64,000 nucleotides of DNA from Sesamum alatum (GCA_034509735.1 JACGWO010000011.1:11131866-11195865), one strand, 5' to 3'; shown: positions 1 to 11,110, numbered from the stretch's first letter. The notes: generated from the letters alone by a model not told the origin. Numbers and translations are program-made.

Positions 1-453
1 AAATATTTTACCCTATCAAATTGGTATAATTTATTTCTTATTCAATAATATATTATGTTACAACTTAATCTTTTATGTCATATTTGTTTTTGTAATACTT
101 TCATGCTATTATAATAAAAGAATATAGATGTAAAAGTAATAATGTGCATTCAGAATTATCTAATCCTAAAAAATTCAATTAGTAGGATATATATTCCCTC
201 AATAGCTAAATTTTTCGTAAGAAATTTCAATTTAACAAAATTAGTGGTCTGATTTTCATATATCAATTAATCATTATTAGTACTCATGATACTTTTAATA
301 AATTTATTCTTGAAAAAATAAATTTCTCTTTGATTTATTTATTTATCATCTTTTATTTCAAGTTCAACATAATTAATTCATTCCATTTATTATTTTCTTG
401 TACTAAATTGATTCATAGAATTTTTTAAATTACTTAATGTGAACAATATAAGG

Positions 454-660
454 GTTAATTACACCTAGACACCCTCTAAAAATGTAAAATTACACTTTTC
501 CCCACAAAAATTTTAAATTACACTTACACCCCCTCTAAAAATTTTTCGTTTATACCTGACTCCTTTCCATTAGAGTTTGGGCAGAAAATATTTAAGTTAG
601 CAAAACAAATTACCTAAATTTTTAATTTTGCCAATCAGTTAACATTCTCATAAACTAGCA
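454..660. repeat. dispersed repeat, copy 1 (partner at 47557-47765)
   Basis: A stretch of about 200 bp beginning GGGTTAATTACACCTAGACA aligns by eye with 47557-47765 in the same orientation. Both carry spaced blocks reading 'aaaattacacttttc' and 'aaattacacttacac'. The start resembles the GGGTAAATTA-type termini of MULE-derived MITEs, but I found no matching right end here, so the class is open. Confidence 0.5.
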
Positions 661-714
661 CCTAGCAATTACAACAACAAATCATACCTACTATACAGTA
701 GAAATAACATCAAC

Positions 715-803
715 CCACGTAAGGGTTCGAACCCATGACCTTTAGGATCATGGGGCCTCAGCTTCGCCAACTAAACTAGGCCTCCTCGGCGGGTATGCCA
801 ATT
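715..803 (-). repeat. tRNA-like sequence, possible SINE head
   Basis: Read on the minus strand, the stretch contains a good internal Pol III A box (TAGTTTAGTTGG) and, about 40 nt further on, a perfect B box (GGTTCGAACCC). This is the arrangement of a tRNA gene or tRNA-derived SINE head. I could not fold a complete cloverleaf with an acceptor stem, so a functional tRNA is unlikely. A degenerate tRNA or SINE relic is the best reading. Confidence 0.4.
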
Positions 804-1983
804 TTAACTTTATGAATAAGAATGTGCAGAAGCCACGAAATCTTTATTTTAAATTAAATTGTATAAAAAATTGGCTGTTTACATATATAAATATTAAATT
901 AAAAATTAAATTTTAAGATGATTTTATAGGCATGTTATAACAATGAAATGATATCATCAATTTAAATTCTTATATTTACCAATTATATAAAAATATAGAT
1001 GATTAGAAGAATAACCAAAAGTTTGTTGACTCGTTGTTCTCTTTACACATTTATACATATATCTTATACAACATAAATAAAAAGCTTTTATTGTCTTCAA
1101 TATTAATTTGTGTATTTCAAAATTTTGTACGAAGTTATAAAGAATCTAGAATATTATTGTTGTTGTTAATAAAACCTCCCGTGTTTTCGACTATCTGCAG
1201 AAAAAAAAATCTTATATTTTAAAAATATGCAGAAAACCCCTTATTATGTAAAATACTGCAAAATTTTCCTTTTCGCCAATTATACTTAATGGCGTTAAAT
1301 ATTTTTCTAAATCATCCGTTATGTCCTTGTTATAATAACCATTAATTTTCAATATAAGAAAAAGTATTCGTGTTGTTTTGTCGACTACTCACTTTAAAAA
1401 ACTTGTTGGATGGAATATTATGTATACTTGGTCCAGCACTCCAGCCACCTTATCTATAAATGGATGTGTTCTTACCTAGCACTTTGAATAGATGAAGTCA
1501 GTTGTCAACAAATGGCCAAATTAAACTAACGTGATTATGGGAAATTTTTTTGTTCAAATCAGGTTCGGCTGAATCTCAAATCAATTGCGGAGTAAGTGTG
1601 ATGCTGATATTGGTCACTTTTTATGAACTATACATCAAACGACAAGTGTATTGCACTTGTCATATAATTTGTTCTGATCCAACCAAATCCAGTCTGAATT
1701 AGAATCTACGGTGATTATGTTTTTGTCAAAGTTTTGTGTACGGTTTCCTTAGAAGTAGTTAAAAGTTGAGCAAATTTGAACTTTTAAACTAGTTTTCAAA
1801 AGAGACACAAGCTGAATTCGAGCAACTTTGATTACTTTACACTGAAAAGTGTTGCAGTCTTATGATAATGTCTAATAATTAGAAGATGCAGAAGTAGAAG
1901 AGAGATTATTAGGAAGTTGAACTAACCCAATCTCCTTTCCAACAACCATGACAAAACTTTTGGTGATTCTCCACGTCCGGCAT
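804..1983. other. AT-rich intergenic DNA upstream of the PELPK-like gene
   Basis: No convincing gene. The open frame around 1034-1222 is AT-rich, has no recognisable domain and is best treated as chance. The last few hundred bases form the proximal promoter of the gene starting at 2095. Confidence 0.5.
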
Positions 1984-1984
1984 C

Positions 1985-1992
1985 TATAAATA
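1985..1992 (+). promoter_or_regulatory. TATA box of the PELPK-like gene
   Basis: TATAAATA lies 103 bp upstream of the ATG at 2095. With transcription starting about 30 bp downstream, the 5' leader would be roughly 75-80 nt, a normal plant arrangement. No intron is needed to join promoter and ORF. Confidence 0.6.
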
Positions 1993-2094
1993 CCATAGAA
2001 CCCGAAACTCAAAGCATTACTCAGAAAACTGAACGCATTTCCAATCAAATTAGAAAACATTTCGTCAGCCACCTCTCAATTTCCTGCTGAAACG

Positions 2095-2541
2095 ATGGCA
2101 TTTTATAGCCGCTCTTCCTTTCTCTTGCTATTGCTCATTACTCTGTCATCAATAAGTGGCAACACAAATCAAGCAGAGGCACGCCACCTCCTTGAGTCGG
2201 CCTTGCCCGACATTCCCAAGCCTGAAATTCCTCTGCCACAAATTCCAGATTTACCAAAGCCGGAGCTACCAACACTGCCGAAACCTGAGCTGCCAGCTTT
2301 ACCCAAACCTGAGCTCCCACCATTGCCTAAGCCAGAGCTTCCAGCACTGCCAAAACCTGAGCTTCCGACATTGCCCAGGCCAAAACTGCCAAAGCTGGAA
2401 AAGGCTGAGATCCCGGAATTGCCAAAACCTGAGATTCCAGCATTGCCAAAACCTGAATTGCCAACACTGCCAAAGCCTGAGTTGCCTAAGTTTCCTGAAC
2501 TCCCAAAGTTCCCAGAATTGCCCAAACCCACTTTGCCATAA
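2095..2541 (+). CDS. PELPK-type proline-rich cell-wall protein
   Basis: A 148-residue secreted repeat protein resembling the PELPK1 family of plant (hydroxy)proline-rich wall proteins. Residues 1 to about 29 form a signal peptide: a short polar start, a leucine-rich core (SFLLLLLITL), and a likely cleavage near QAEA-RHLL. The rest is almost entirely an eight-residue unit of the form KPELPxLP. Seven units begin with KPELP, others are KPEIP variants, and the end shortens to KFPELP. Family members are thought to act in the cell wall and to influence growth and germination; that role is family knowledge, not visible here. The single exon, the ATG close behind a TATA box and the clean stop fit an intact gene. 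A long open frame on the opposite strand is a by-product of the repeat and is not annotated. Confidence 0.85.
   Translation: MAFYSRSSFLLLLLITLSSISGNTNQAEARHLLESALPDIPKPEIPLPQIPDLPKPELPTLPKPELPALPKPELPPLPKPELPALPKPELPTLPRPKLPKLEKAEIPELPKPEIPALPKPELPTLPKPELPKFPELPKFPELPKPTLP
2260..2538 (+). repeat. 24-bp coding minisatellite
   Basis: The KPELPxLP units are encoded by imperfect 24-bp direct repeats (for example ccaaaacctgagcttcc and variants). Synonymous third-base differences separate the units, so the array is not newly amplified. Units toward the 3' end shorten, as expected from unequal exchange or slippage. Confidence 0.75.
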
Positions 2542-3239
2542 GGACCGAAATTCCCTTGATTTGAATCATAGGAAAAAATCATCAAGAATGTGATCTCATA
2601 GACCTATATATAATTCTTTGGAGTGGGATGATTCTGTGAGGACTTGTTCTAGCTAGATGATTGATTTCATATACTTGTTCGGTTGTCTACTTATCTTGTT
2701 GTGTTCTGGTCAGGTTCAACTATTATAGCTCAGTTTACATTTCAGTGTTTTCGTGATTGTCTGAGGGTTGCTTGATTTCTTGTGCTTTTGTGTAATAATC
2801 AACTCTAATTTGCCATCTTTCTCCCGCTTTTTTGAACATTTCAAATATTTCAATCAATGATGCATGTATTTCTCTCCTCCTTGACCCCAATGCTAAGAGT
2901 GACAACCGCGTAGAAATCTGATGAGAAATGAGAATATTACAAGGGATGATAATTTTCAATTGAAGCACTTTAAAAGCTTATTTTTAATTAAAATAATTAA
3001 AGTTTAACATCTTATATGTTTTAAAAGAAAACCTTATAAATGGACTAATAAGATCATTTAAATAGATCTATTCAAACATCCAAAGATCTTACAAGTTCAT
3101 TATAAGATCTATATAAGTCGATATTTCATTTTTGTTTGGGGATATCGCAATTTTTTCTTGCAATTATAAGGGATGGTAGTTTTCATCCATTTGGCTATTA
3201 AGGCATATAATTTTTTTTTTAAAAAAAAAACACCACATT
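2542..3239. other. 3' flank of the PELPK-like gene, otherwise featureless
   Basis: The first 150-250 bp probably hold the 3' untranslated region. No second gene, terminal repeats or domain-coding frame was found. An oligo-T/oligo-A stretch at about 3209-3230 lies just before the LINE fragment. Confidence 0.4.
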
Positions 3240-3765
3240 AAGGGTCCAGACTGGTTTGGAGGCCAAGCAAGAAAGGTATTTTTATGTTAAGAGTGCATAT
3301 AATCTGGTTGTGGAAGTAGAAGGGTGGAGGGTGGCTTCTTCATCTCGGTGGTGGCCAATATGAGGAGGACTTTTTGATTTTTAAAGCAGGGACGTGCGAA
3401 TGCAGGCCGCCTCTACCACAAATTATGACATAGGCTTGGCCACTTGGATCGACCTTAGGCCTGCGCCCCTCTCAAGTGCAATGGAAGTCACCAACCTAGA
3501 CCATGGACCTTCTTGATCGCACATTGACCCCGTCCAGGTAAGTATAACCAATAGGAAGAGGTTGTTATGTTTACTCAGAGAATCTTTGGTCTCTGTTTTG
3601 TTTTCGTTTTGTGTGGTCTTATTTAGTTTTTTTGTTAGTTATTTAGGTTTTTTACTAGTTCGTTTAGTTTCTTTGCTAGTTATTTTGTAAGACTGTCATT
3701 GGTCCGTTTTCTTTTGGTAAATGACAATTCATTGCTTTTAAATCAAAACGAAAAAAAAAAAAAAA
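3240..3765 (+). mobile_element. truncated, rearranged LINE fragment with poly(A) tail
   Basis: Plus-strand translation around 3250-3360 gives pieces typical of the segment before the zinc-binding (zf-RVT) region of plant LINE ORF2: RLVWRPSKKG, then after a one-base frame change YVKSAYNLVVE. Downstream sequence is T-rich and noncoding, like a LINE 3' untranslated region, and ends in a 15-base A run at 3751-3765. The 5' part is missing, as in an aborted target-primed insertion. No target-site duplication was identified. Confidence 0.5.
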
Positions 3766-4498
3766 TCACTTTAAATTAGTCTTTTCGATCTTTGATTTTT
3801 TCTTATTGTCCTTTTAAAACTTTTCATCTGTTTTTTTTTCTTTAAATAGAAAATCATTTTAGTTCTTCACTTTTTATTTTTAATTGCAATTCTCTAGCAT
3901 GTAAATGTCAGCAATGAATTTAGTAAGAAAAATATTTACTTTATAATTAGCTCTTCATTGATTTTAGTATTGGACTCTTTTGTTTCTGATTTTGCTAGAA
4001 ATTTTACTAATAAAAATATTTATTAGTAAAATTTTGAGGGGAACTTTTCAATTTTTTGGCAAGAAATTTTGCAACATTAAAACTCCTTTCTAAGAAATGT
4101 TTTGTTTCTAATACTAATTCTGAAATCACAAGAACTAAAATTTATTATCCCTAGCTCAATTCATTGCTATTGGCATAATTTCTTGCAATGCAGAAATAAT
4201 TTCTTGTTTTTTTTAAAAAAAATGAAGACTTCGTCATAATAAATTTGGAATATCGAGTTTCTAAAGTAAACTTCATAATTTTAGTAAGGGTACTTAATTT
4301 TACGAAATTTTGTGAATTATCTTTTCCAACTGGAATCTATTTGACGATATGTTAGGGACGATATTTTCATAAATTTATCAAACATTAATTTGGAGGGCTA
4401 AAGTAGAAAGGCTTATTAATTGCAGTTGAATAGTTGCAGTTGGACAAATCCTAAAAAAAAAAAAAAAAGAGAGGAAGAAAAAAAGAAAGTTGACAATC
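3766..4498. other. AT-rich intergenic DNA
   Basis: No supported gene. The only notable feature is an A run at about 4453-4468, close to the LINE insertion that follows. It could be the tail of another retro-insertion, but I could not tie it to one. Confidence 0.4.
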
Positions 4499-4653
4499 GA
4501 AAAAGTCAAAACTCTTTTTTTTTTTTTTTGAAAAGGTATCATTTCATTGAAATCAAGGATGACAAATGTCAGCCATAGCCAATAACTCTGCCTCTGGTGG
4601 AAGATCAGAGTATCCTTCCAGTATGCCAACATCATATTTGGCAAGGGAATGGG

Positions 4654-7600
4654 CTACAGTATACATGTTCTTTTAACAAGACTAAAATGACATGAAGAAA
4701 AGGAAGAAACTAAAGCAAGTATATTAGCCACCACAGGGCCAACAGACGACATGTCTGATGCAGCAGTTTGAAGTTTGCTAATGAGACCGGCGCAATCGCT
4801 TTCGAGAATGACAGACCTCCATCCGTAGTGAAGCGCCATTTCTAAGGCTCGTCGGGCAGCCATTATTTCAGCGAGTTCCCCATTCTGCTTTTCTGGGGAG
4901 ACGTTCAGAGCACCATGCAAGACACATTCCACTTCCATCGCGAGCAATAACTCCAATTCCCAACTCATGTCCACCCCCGAAGATAGCTACATCTGTGTTC
5001 AGCTTAATCATTCCTCCCTCCGGACACCACCACTTCAAAACACGCTGTAGTGAACTAGGTAATTCATTATCGCTATTCTGACTTTGGAAGGCACTTAGGT
5101 ACTGATTCGCAAAGCAGACAACCTGATCTGGGCGTAAAAACTCTTTCTGCATGAGTTTGCAGTTTCTACTCCACCAGATGCTCCAACAGGTCGTAAGACA
5201 AATTTCCACCTCCCCACAGTCAAGTGAGTGAATTAACCCTTTGGCCTAGCTGGAGTTGACAAAAACCAAGCCCTCCCTGCAATTTACTATTACAAAGCCG
5301 TTTTCAAGAAATCCAATGAATTTTGTTCTGACCACGGTTATTCCACCAAAAATTCGAGATCATGCTGTGAATTTCCTTCAAAAGGGTAATGGGCAGCCTA
5401 AAGCAACCCATAGCATACGAAGGAATAGCCTGAATAACCGATTTAATAAGGACTTCTTTACCTGCTTGGGAGAGAATCTTCTCATTCCAACCATTAATAC
5501 GATTCCATACCCTGTCCCGAACTGCCGAGAAAAGTGCCCTTTTTGATCGTTCTGCTTTTGAGGGGAGCCCCAAGTAGAGCTCCATCTTATTCTCCCAACG
5601 GACTTGAAGAATTTGACCTACACCTTGCCAAACTGCCTCAGAAGTATTTCGACTAAACACCACGGACGATTTGTCAAAATTTATCTCTTGCCCCGACGCC
5701 AGACGGTAGGTCTCCAAACACCTCCTTAATCTGCTGAGCTCTCTCCACAAATGGCATCAGAAAAAATGAGCGTATCATCTGCAAATAATAGGTGTGAGAT
5801 ACAAGACGCACCTCGGCAGATAGATACACCACTAATCTTGTTCTCCATTTCTGCTTTCTGCAACAATGAGCTAAAGCTCTCTGTGCACAATAGGAACAGG
5901 TAAGGGGAGAGGGGGTCTCCTTGACGAAGCCCCCCCTGTGGGGCGAGCGAGCCAAACTGTTGGCCACCAAACATGAAATAATATGAAACAGATGAAGCAA
6001 AAAGCATAATGAGACGAATGAAGGGGGGAGGGGGGCAACACAAGTTTAGACATAACCTGCTTCAAGAAAGCCCACTCAACTTTATCATATGCCTTGCTAA
6101 CATTCAGTTTCATTGCCATGAACCCTTTTTTTCCTGTGGTCTTAGAATTCAGAAAATGGTTAACCTCAAAAGCAAGGAGAATGTTATCAGTGATCAGTCA
6201 TCCAAGAATAAAAGCCGACTGAGTAGGTCAGATGATTCGGTCATGAATTGTTTTAAGGCGGTTAGCAACGATTTTTGATGCAATCTTATAAACCACGTTG
6301 CATGAGCTAATGGGTCTAAATTGGTTAAGGCTTTCGGGATGTTTACACTTTGGTATCAGAACAATATTAGTGTCATTTAACTTGGCAGACATTTTATGGG
6401 AATTCAATAATCGAAGAACACAAGCAATGACATCAGACATGACAATATTCCAATACTTTTGAAAAAAGGCAGGGGACATACCGTCGAGACTGGGAGATTT
6501 AAGTGGGGCCATTTCGTAAAGAGATTTTGTCACCTCCTGTTCTGAGTAAGGCTGCGAAAAGTCCGCAGCCATGTCCGGATCTACAACAAGATGCAATGAT
6601 GAAGTCCCTTGGGCAATATCAACCGGGTTCGGCCTACTAGAAGAGAACACTCCTTGGAAGTGGGAAATAATACACTGTTGAATTTGTTCCTCTTTGTACA
6701 CTCAAATCCCAGTTGAGTTTTTTATTTTCGTAATGAGGTTAGTACGGAATCGTTGACTAGCCCTTTGATGGAAAAAAGCCGTGTTTCTGTCCCCTTCCTT
6801 AAGCCAAAGTGCCTTCCCCTTTCTTTCCAAAACGTCTCTTTATGAGCAGCTAATCTTTCAAGTTCATGACGGATTTTAGAAGCCTCCTTGGCCAATTCAT
6901 GAGTGAGAACGCCCCCTTGGATCCACCTCAGTCGTCGTTCCAGTTTTTCCACTTCACCCTTGTCCCTTTTGCAAGCCTTTTTACTCCAACAATGAAGCTT
7001 CAATTTATAGTTTTCAAGTTGGTCAGCCAGTCGATCCGCTCCACCTCCACAATTCCAGCAATTCCTAATCACCTCCTCACATTCATCGGGTTGCATCCAG
7101 GCTGCTTCAAAGTGAATCGGTCAAAATTTCCTAGCCACCAAAAAAGGCATTTGATGCAAGCGAATTAGCAAAGGTGAGTGGTCCGAACACTCGGCTGTCA
7201 AATGGTTTATCAAAGCATTATGAAACAAGTCACTCCATCTCCAATTAGCACAAGCCCGATCAAGACGTTCCTTCACCGTTAAAGGATCTTGTTGACGGTT
7301 GGACCATGTGAATGGTGAACCACTAAACCCCAAATCCGACAGTCAACACGACTCCAAAGCTCGCCTAAAGTTTCGGATTTGCCATAGTGGTCGAGAAGGT
7401 CCTCCGGATTTCTCATATTCATCCAGCAATTCGTTAAAATCCTCGGCACAAAGCCAAGGCCATTGAGACTGTGCATGAAGCGATGAAAGAAGTTTCCATG
7501 AAGTTTCCCGCTTGCTAGTATCAGGTTCCCCGTAGAATTCGGTAAATCGTCACCATTCTTGACTATCAAACAGTCTAACCGATACATCAAAATGATTGAG

Positions 7601-7848
7601 AGAGAAAGTCTGAAGCTGGACCTCCACATTTTTATCCCAAAGGAGTGCAAGCCCGCCCCCTTTACCAACAGAGTCCACACAAAAGCCGTACATGTCGAAC
7701 TTTCATTTTAAATAATCAATTTGGTATGAAGAGCACTTGGTTTCCGCCAAAAAAGCCAAAGCGGGGTGGAATTCCCGAATAAAGGAACTCAGCTTCTGAA
7801 CTCTCCAAAGGCCCCCAATCCTTGGCAGTTCCAAACCAATAGATTCAT
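4654..7848 (-). pseudogene. LINE ORF2: endonuclease, reverse transcriptase, RNase H (broken)
   Basis: ORF2 would begin at ATG 7848-7846. The first part (7848 to about 7130) is an endonuclease/phosphatase-fold domain, recognisable by GKGGGLALLWDKN, FYGEPDTSKR and SCRLSDLGFSGSPFTWSNR. It carries an in-frame TGA at 7552-7550 and frameshifts. Next come a linker (7096-6722) and reverse transcriptase blocks (6701-5304), including RQGDPLSPYLF and the catalytic FADD box near 5772-5783. The end (5209-4654) is a ribonuclease H-like domain, with KLNTDVAIF and VILESDCAGLISKL, split by another frameshift. Between about 5300 and 5210 the zinc-binding region expected between RT and RNase H is missing, suggesting an internal deletion. 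The endonuclease motif normally reading GDFNE is EDFNE here. The gene cannot encode a working protein. Confidence 0.8.
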
Positions 7849-8098
7849 AATGACTGGCGGGGCTGCTCGGCAGCCTCCGCCATATAATTGGTGATGTCCG
7901 TCAACAGGGATGCAAACTTTCTGATCTTGTACAAACCTTGAATAGGAGGCTCACCATCAATAACAATTTCATCGACAAGTCTTCGTTTCTGGGGTAGGAT
8001 AGGGCTAGGTGTATTTGTATTGCAATTTTGAGAGGTGTTTTTGCGGATTGCAGGTTTGTATTTACGGGCCTGTTTGGATCCAATTTGGTGAGTGTCAA
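7845..8098 (-). pseudogene. LINE ORF1 C-terminal remnant
   Basis: Minus-strand translation ends in a stretch including RRLVDEIVIDGEPPIQGLYK and stops with a TGA that overlaps the ORF2 start in an ATGA arrangement (plus 7845-7848). This resembles the C-terminal part of plant L1 ORF1 proteins, which coat the LINE RNA. The gag-like and zinc-knuckle parts are absent because the element is truncated. The same frame recurs in duplicated form near 12777-13030. Confidence 0.45.
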
Positions 8099-8739
8099 GG
8101 TGTAGGGGAGTGGATTGAAGGGGGCTCGGTTCAGGTTATAGTGGGGGTCGGCTTGGTGAGTGGAGGTTGACGAGGATGGGGTATAACATTAGTAATGAAA
8201 AGTCAAATCACTTTATTAGTTCCTCATTTGCACTTTCATCCTACTTTAATTTTTGATCTCTCAAATATACAGTAATAATCCCTCATCTTTTAAATAAATC
8301 TCACTATGGTTCATGACCATTAAATTTTAATGGAATCTAATTAAAATGGAAGTAGTATTCACTAATTAGGGGTTAAATTGGAAAAACTCATATATTTTAA
8401 TAATTTCAATTATTAAAAAATATTATGTACTTCAATTATGTTATGTTTTATAACCAAACAAAAACACAAATACTAATAAATCAAGTACCACTCATTCAGA
8501 AAAAAAAAGTTTTCCCTCTTAAAATGCAAATTATATACCATACAGAATATGTATGAATCTCAATCAACATATTGTTGGTCTTTATTTTAGCCTGTTGATT
8601 TTCTTTTCTCACATAAGATTATCAAACTTCATTATATCGTTTTGATTTATCATTATATTATTTTGTATCATCTTTATTTTTTTCACATTTATGAGAAATT
8701 AAATTCATTGTTCAGTACTAGCTTACATTAAAAGTCAAA

Positions 8740-8780
8740 CTAATTATTAACCCGTGCGTTGCACAGTTTTCAATGAAAAA
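8740..8780 (-). mobile_element. Helitron-like 3' end (copy A)
   Basis: On the minus strand a short GTGC/GCAC hairpin (plus 'cccgtgcgttgcacag') is followed about 10 nt later by a TTAG-T end. In copy B the corresponding sequence is CTAG-T, the canonical Helitron 3' terminus, so copy A appears to have lost the C. I found no matching 5' TC end to the right, so the extent of the element is unknown. Confidence 0.35.
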
Positions 8781-9300
8781 ATATTTTGATATTTAATATT
8801 GACTATTTAAGTTTATTTGAATGAATTAATATTAGGATATTAATATATTAACTGTATTACGTTCTATTGACGATTGGAATTGTTAACAAATTATGTTTTG
8901 CATTAGCTATTATATATGAAATATGAATGTCATAATTGTGAATATAGGCTTCTTATTGCTAGTTTGGTACACTATATTTGGCAAGAAAGAAACAATAGAA
9001 GATATGGTGGAACATCCTAACCTGCACATACCACATCCTCCCTTTCTTTAAATCAGATCATATCAAAAATAGGATAATTAGCCATAAACCCAATAATATA
9101 GCCATGGTCGCAGTGTTTAGAGTGTGGAGGATTGCATAGAAAGACGATATATTTATTCATCCTCATGCATAGATCATGAGGATACTGTTGTACCATATAT
9201 TTTTTATTTAATACAATTTACTTTTTCCTAAAAAAAAAGTTCGTATAAGTACTTCATTTATAAAAAGTTAATTTTTCAAACAAAAATAATACCATTGAAC

Positions 9301-9599
9301 CACTACGAGAACTACTTTATAATATCAAAATATACTCTTGTAAATTTCAAGAACTCCTAATGTGGAACAGTGTATAGTTTTGAAGCGGCCGTTATTTTGT
9401 AATGGCTTTATGAACATAAGGCTTTTGGAACGACCCTTGTAACTATTACGCCATTACAAAGTTACGGATTTCAATTCACCAGCTAAATGATATCTCCAAA
9501 TGCTTTTTGTTCCAAATTTGTTACAAAAACTGTTACTGTTGGAACGACTAACCGGCCATTTCAAAACAGTCGTTATAAATCCCGCATTTTTTTGTAGTG
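9301..9599. mobile_element. small CACTA-family derivative (copy A)
   Basis: The element begins CACTACGAGAAC and ends TTTTTTTGTAGTG. Read inward from its right end the sequence is CACTACAAAAAAATGCGG, almost identical to the left end of the large CACTA at 16013. It also contains GGAACG-type motifs like that element's subterminal repeats. This points to a short non-autonomous member of the same family. No 3-bp target duplication is evident, so it may be old or have lost an end. It lacks coding sequence. Confidence 0.6.
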
Positions 9600-10039
9600 T
9601 ATGTTTTAATTAAAATTATTTAATAGTGAATTGAACTTGTAATTCCACATGATAGTTGATTTGTGCTGAATTGAATATTACATTTTGTATGTACTAAAAA
9701 CAACAGGTTGATTTTTGTTGTAAATTGAATTGAAAGTCCAAAATTTTAAGTGTACCAAGTACTTTCTACTTCAATATAAATTTAAATATATACACAAAAA
9801 TAACATGTATAATCCAAATATATTAATCTGAAATTTCGCTAGAAAATATATGTTTTTGTACACATTTAAAAGTTAAAGTATCAAATGGGGGCATTTAAAA
9901 TTACGAGACCCAAATTAGTACAAAACAATACATCTGCAAAAAATATAAAGATATATATACACAAAAATGGGTGCTATATCTTCCTTGGGTAGTGACAAAC
10001 TCCTTTTTAAAAGATTTGCTCCACTGATATGCATTGATC

Positions 10040-10862
10040 GGGTAAATTATATTTTTGGTCCCATATATTAGGTCCAGTTTAATTTTGATCTCATTAATTA
10101 TAAAAATTTCAATTTAAGACAATATCTTTTGATTTGTCTTAATTTTGGTCCCAACATCGAAAATGGACCAAAATGTTTAGCTGCCGTTAACAAGAGGCTA
10201 TGCGTATTTGGGGGGGGGGGGGGGGGAATAAAAACATGGAATGATAGAAAAGGGGGAGAAATAAAAAATCAGGGTCCATCCACCATTTTCTCTCTTCTAG
10301 GATAATTACCCCCTTCCCCATTTCAGACATTTCTTCTTTCATTTTGTTCAACTTGCAATGAAGCCCAGGTATGGTTTTCTTCGCCCTTGTGCATTGAATG
10401 GTCTACCCACACCAAAAAAAATACACCCCCTATCAATATCATCACAATCATAAAATCTTCTTCCTGGATTGACGCTCGTCCATGAGGTTCTTAAATATGC
10501 TTTCTTACCACAATAACACATGAGAGTTCTAATTATAGAAGTCAAATAACTTGTTGACTCTATTTTTAAGAAATGGAAGTGGAATTTGGGTGTATTTGGA
10601 AAAGAGAAAACGGTGGATGCACCTTAATTTTTTATTTTCCCCCCTTTTATGTCATTCTATGTATTTATTTTCCCCCAAATACGCATCTTGTGAGAGGCAC
10701 ATGCCTCCTTTTAACAACAGTTAACGCTTTCTGTCAATCTTTTATGTTAGGACCAAAATTGCGGCAACTAGAAAAATATTGTCCTGAAATTGAATTTTTT
10801 GTAATGAATAAGACTAAAATTGAACTGGACCTAATATATAAGACCAAAAATACGATTTACCC
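10040..10862. mobile_element. Pack-MULE with long terminal inverted repeats (copy A)
   Basis: The 823-bp element starts GGGTAAATTATATTTTTGG and ends with the inverted counterpart (CCAAAAATACGATTTACCC). The inverted repeats extend about 100 bp. It is flanked by a perfect 9-bp target-site duplication, GCATTGATC, at 10031-10039 and 10863-10871. Long TIRs with a 9-bp duplication are diagnostic for Mutator-like elements. No transposase is present; a GRF zinc-finger exon fragment is carried instead, so it is classed as a Pack-MULE. A run of about 18 G at 10209-10226 lies in the left part. Confidence 0.85.
10348..10545 (-). pseudogene. captured GRF-type zinc finger fragment
   Basis: The minus-strand frame contains the GRF zinc-finger signature: CYCG, then TSWTSVNPGRRFYDCDD and a following GCIFF. 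The C-x-C, NPGR-x-F and C positions match the family, which occurs in nucleic-acid-binding proteins and in many plant exon fragments. The first ATG in frame is at 10521-10519, immediately before the first cysteine, and the frame ends soon after the finger. It therefore looks like one captured exon rather than a complete gene. It lies wholly between the TIRs of the Pack-MULE. Whether it is transcribed cannot be told from sequence. Confidence 0.6.
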
Positions 10863-10979
10863 GCATTGATCCAATGATTGTCAACCATAAAAAGAAGAAT
10901 ATTTATGCACTACCTAAATATTACAACAGATTCCCATCAATGTATCAATGTTCATCAATTTAATAGTAGTTGTCGATCC

Positions 10980-10982
10980 AAA

Positions 10983-11015
<33 letters not shown>

Positions 11016-11110
11016 AATTTGATATTATAATTTATATATTAATTATTAATATTAAAATTCATAATATAATTGTAATCGCTTCACTCAATATATATATATA
11101 TATATATATA
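10980..11110. repeat. AT-rich microsatellite cluster
   Basis: (CA)n/(TA)n runs at about 10984-11015 and 11088-11110 lie between the Pack-MULE and the S1 gene. The copy B counterpart is near 27325-27355. Confidence 0.6.

Larger units (their letters stand above)
4499..8209 (-). mobile_element. LINE (L1-type non-LTR retrotransposon), degenerate
   Basis: The element reads right to left. It starts near 8196, keeps the end of ORF1 and a broken ORF2, and ends in a poly(A) tail (poly-T on the plus strand at about 4515-4530). Possible imperfect target-site duplications flank it: GAAAAAGTCAAAAC at 4499-4512 and GAAAAGTCAAATC at 8197-8209. At 3.7 kb it is far shorter than a full plant L1, because most of ORF1 is missing and ORF2 carries internal loss. 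Its 5' portion (7612-8196) is also present at 12536-13110 as part of the tandem duplication. Confidence 0.75.

Noticed and set aside
2169..2585. Long minus-strand frame rich in GSSGFG-type repeats
   Set aside because: It is the exact antisense of the PELPK repeat, lacks a promoter or signal of its own, and arises from the codon pattern of the sense gene.
5256..7168. Plus-strand open frames at 5256-5546, 6009-6278 and 6866-7168
   Set aside because: They lie opposite LINE ORF2 and have no domain; they are shadows of the minus-strand coding sequence.
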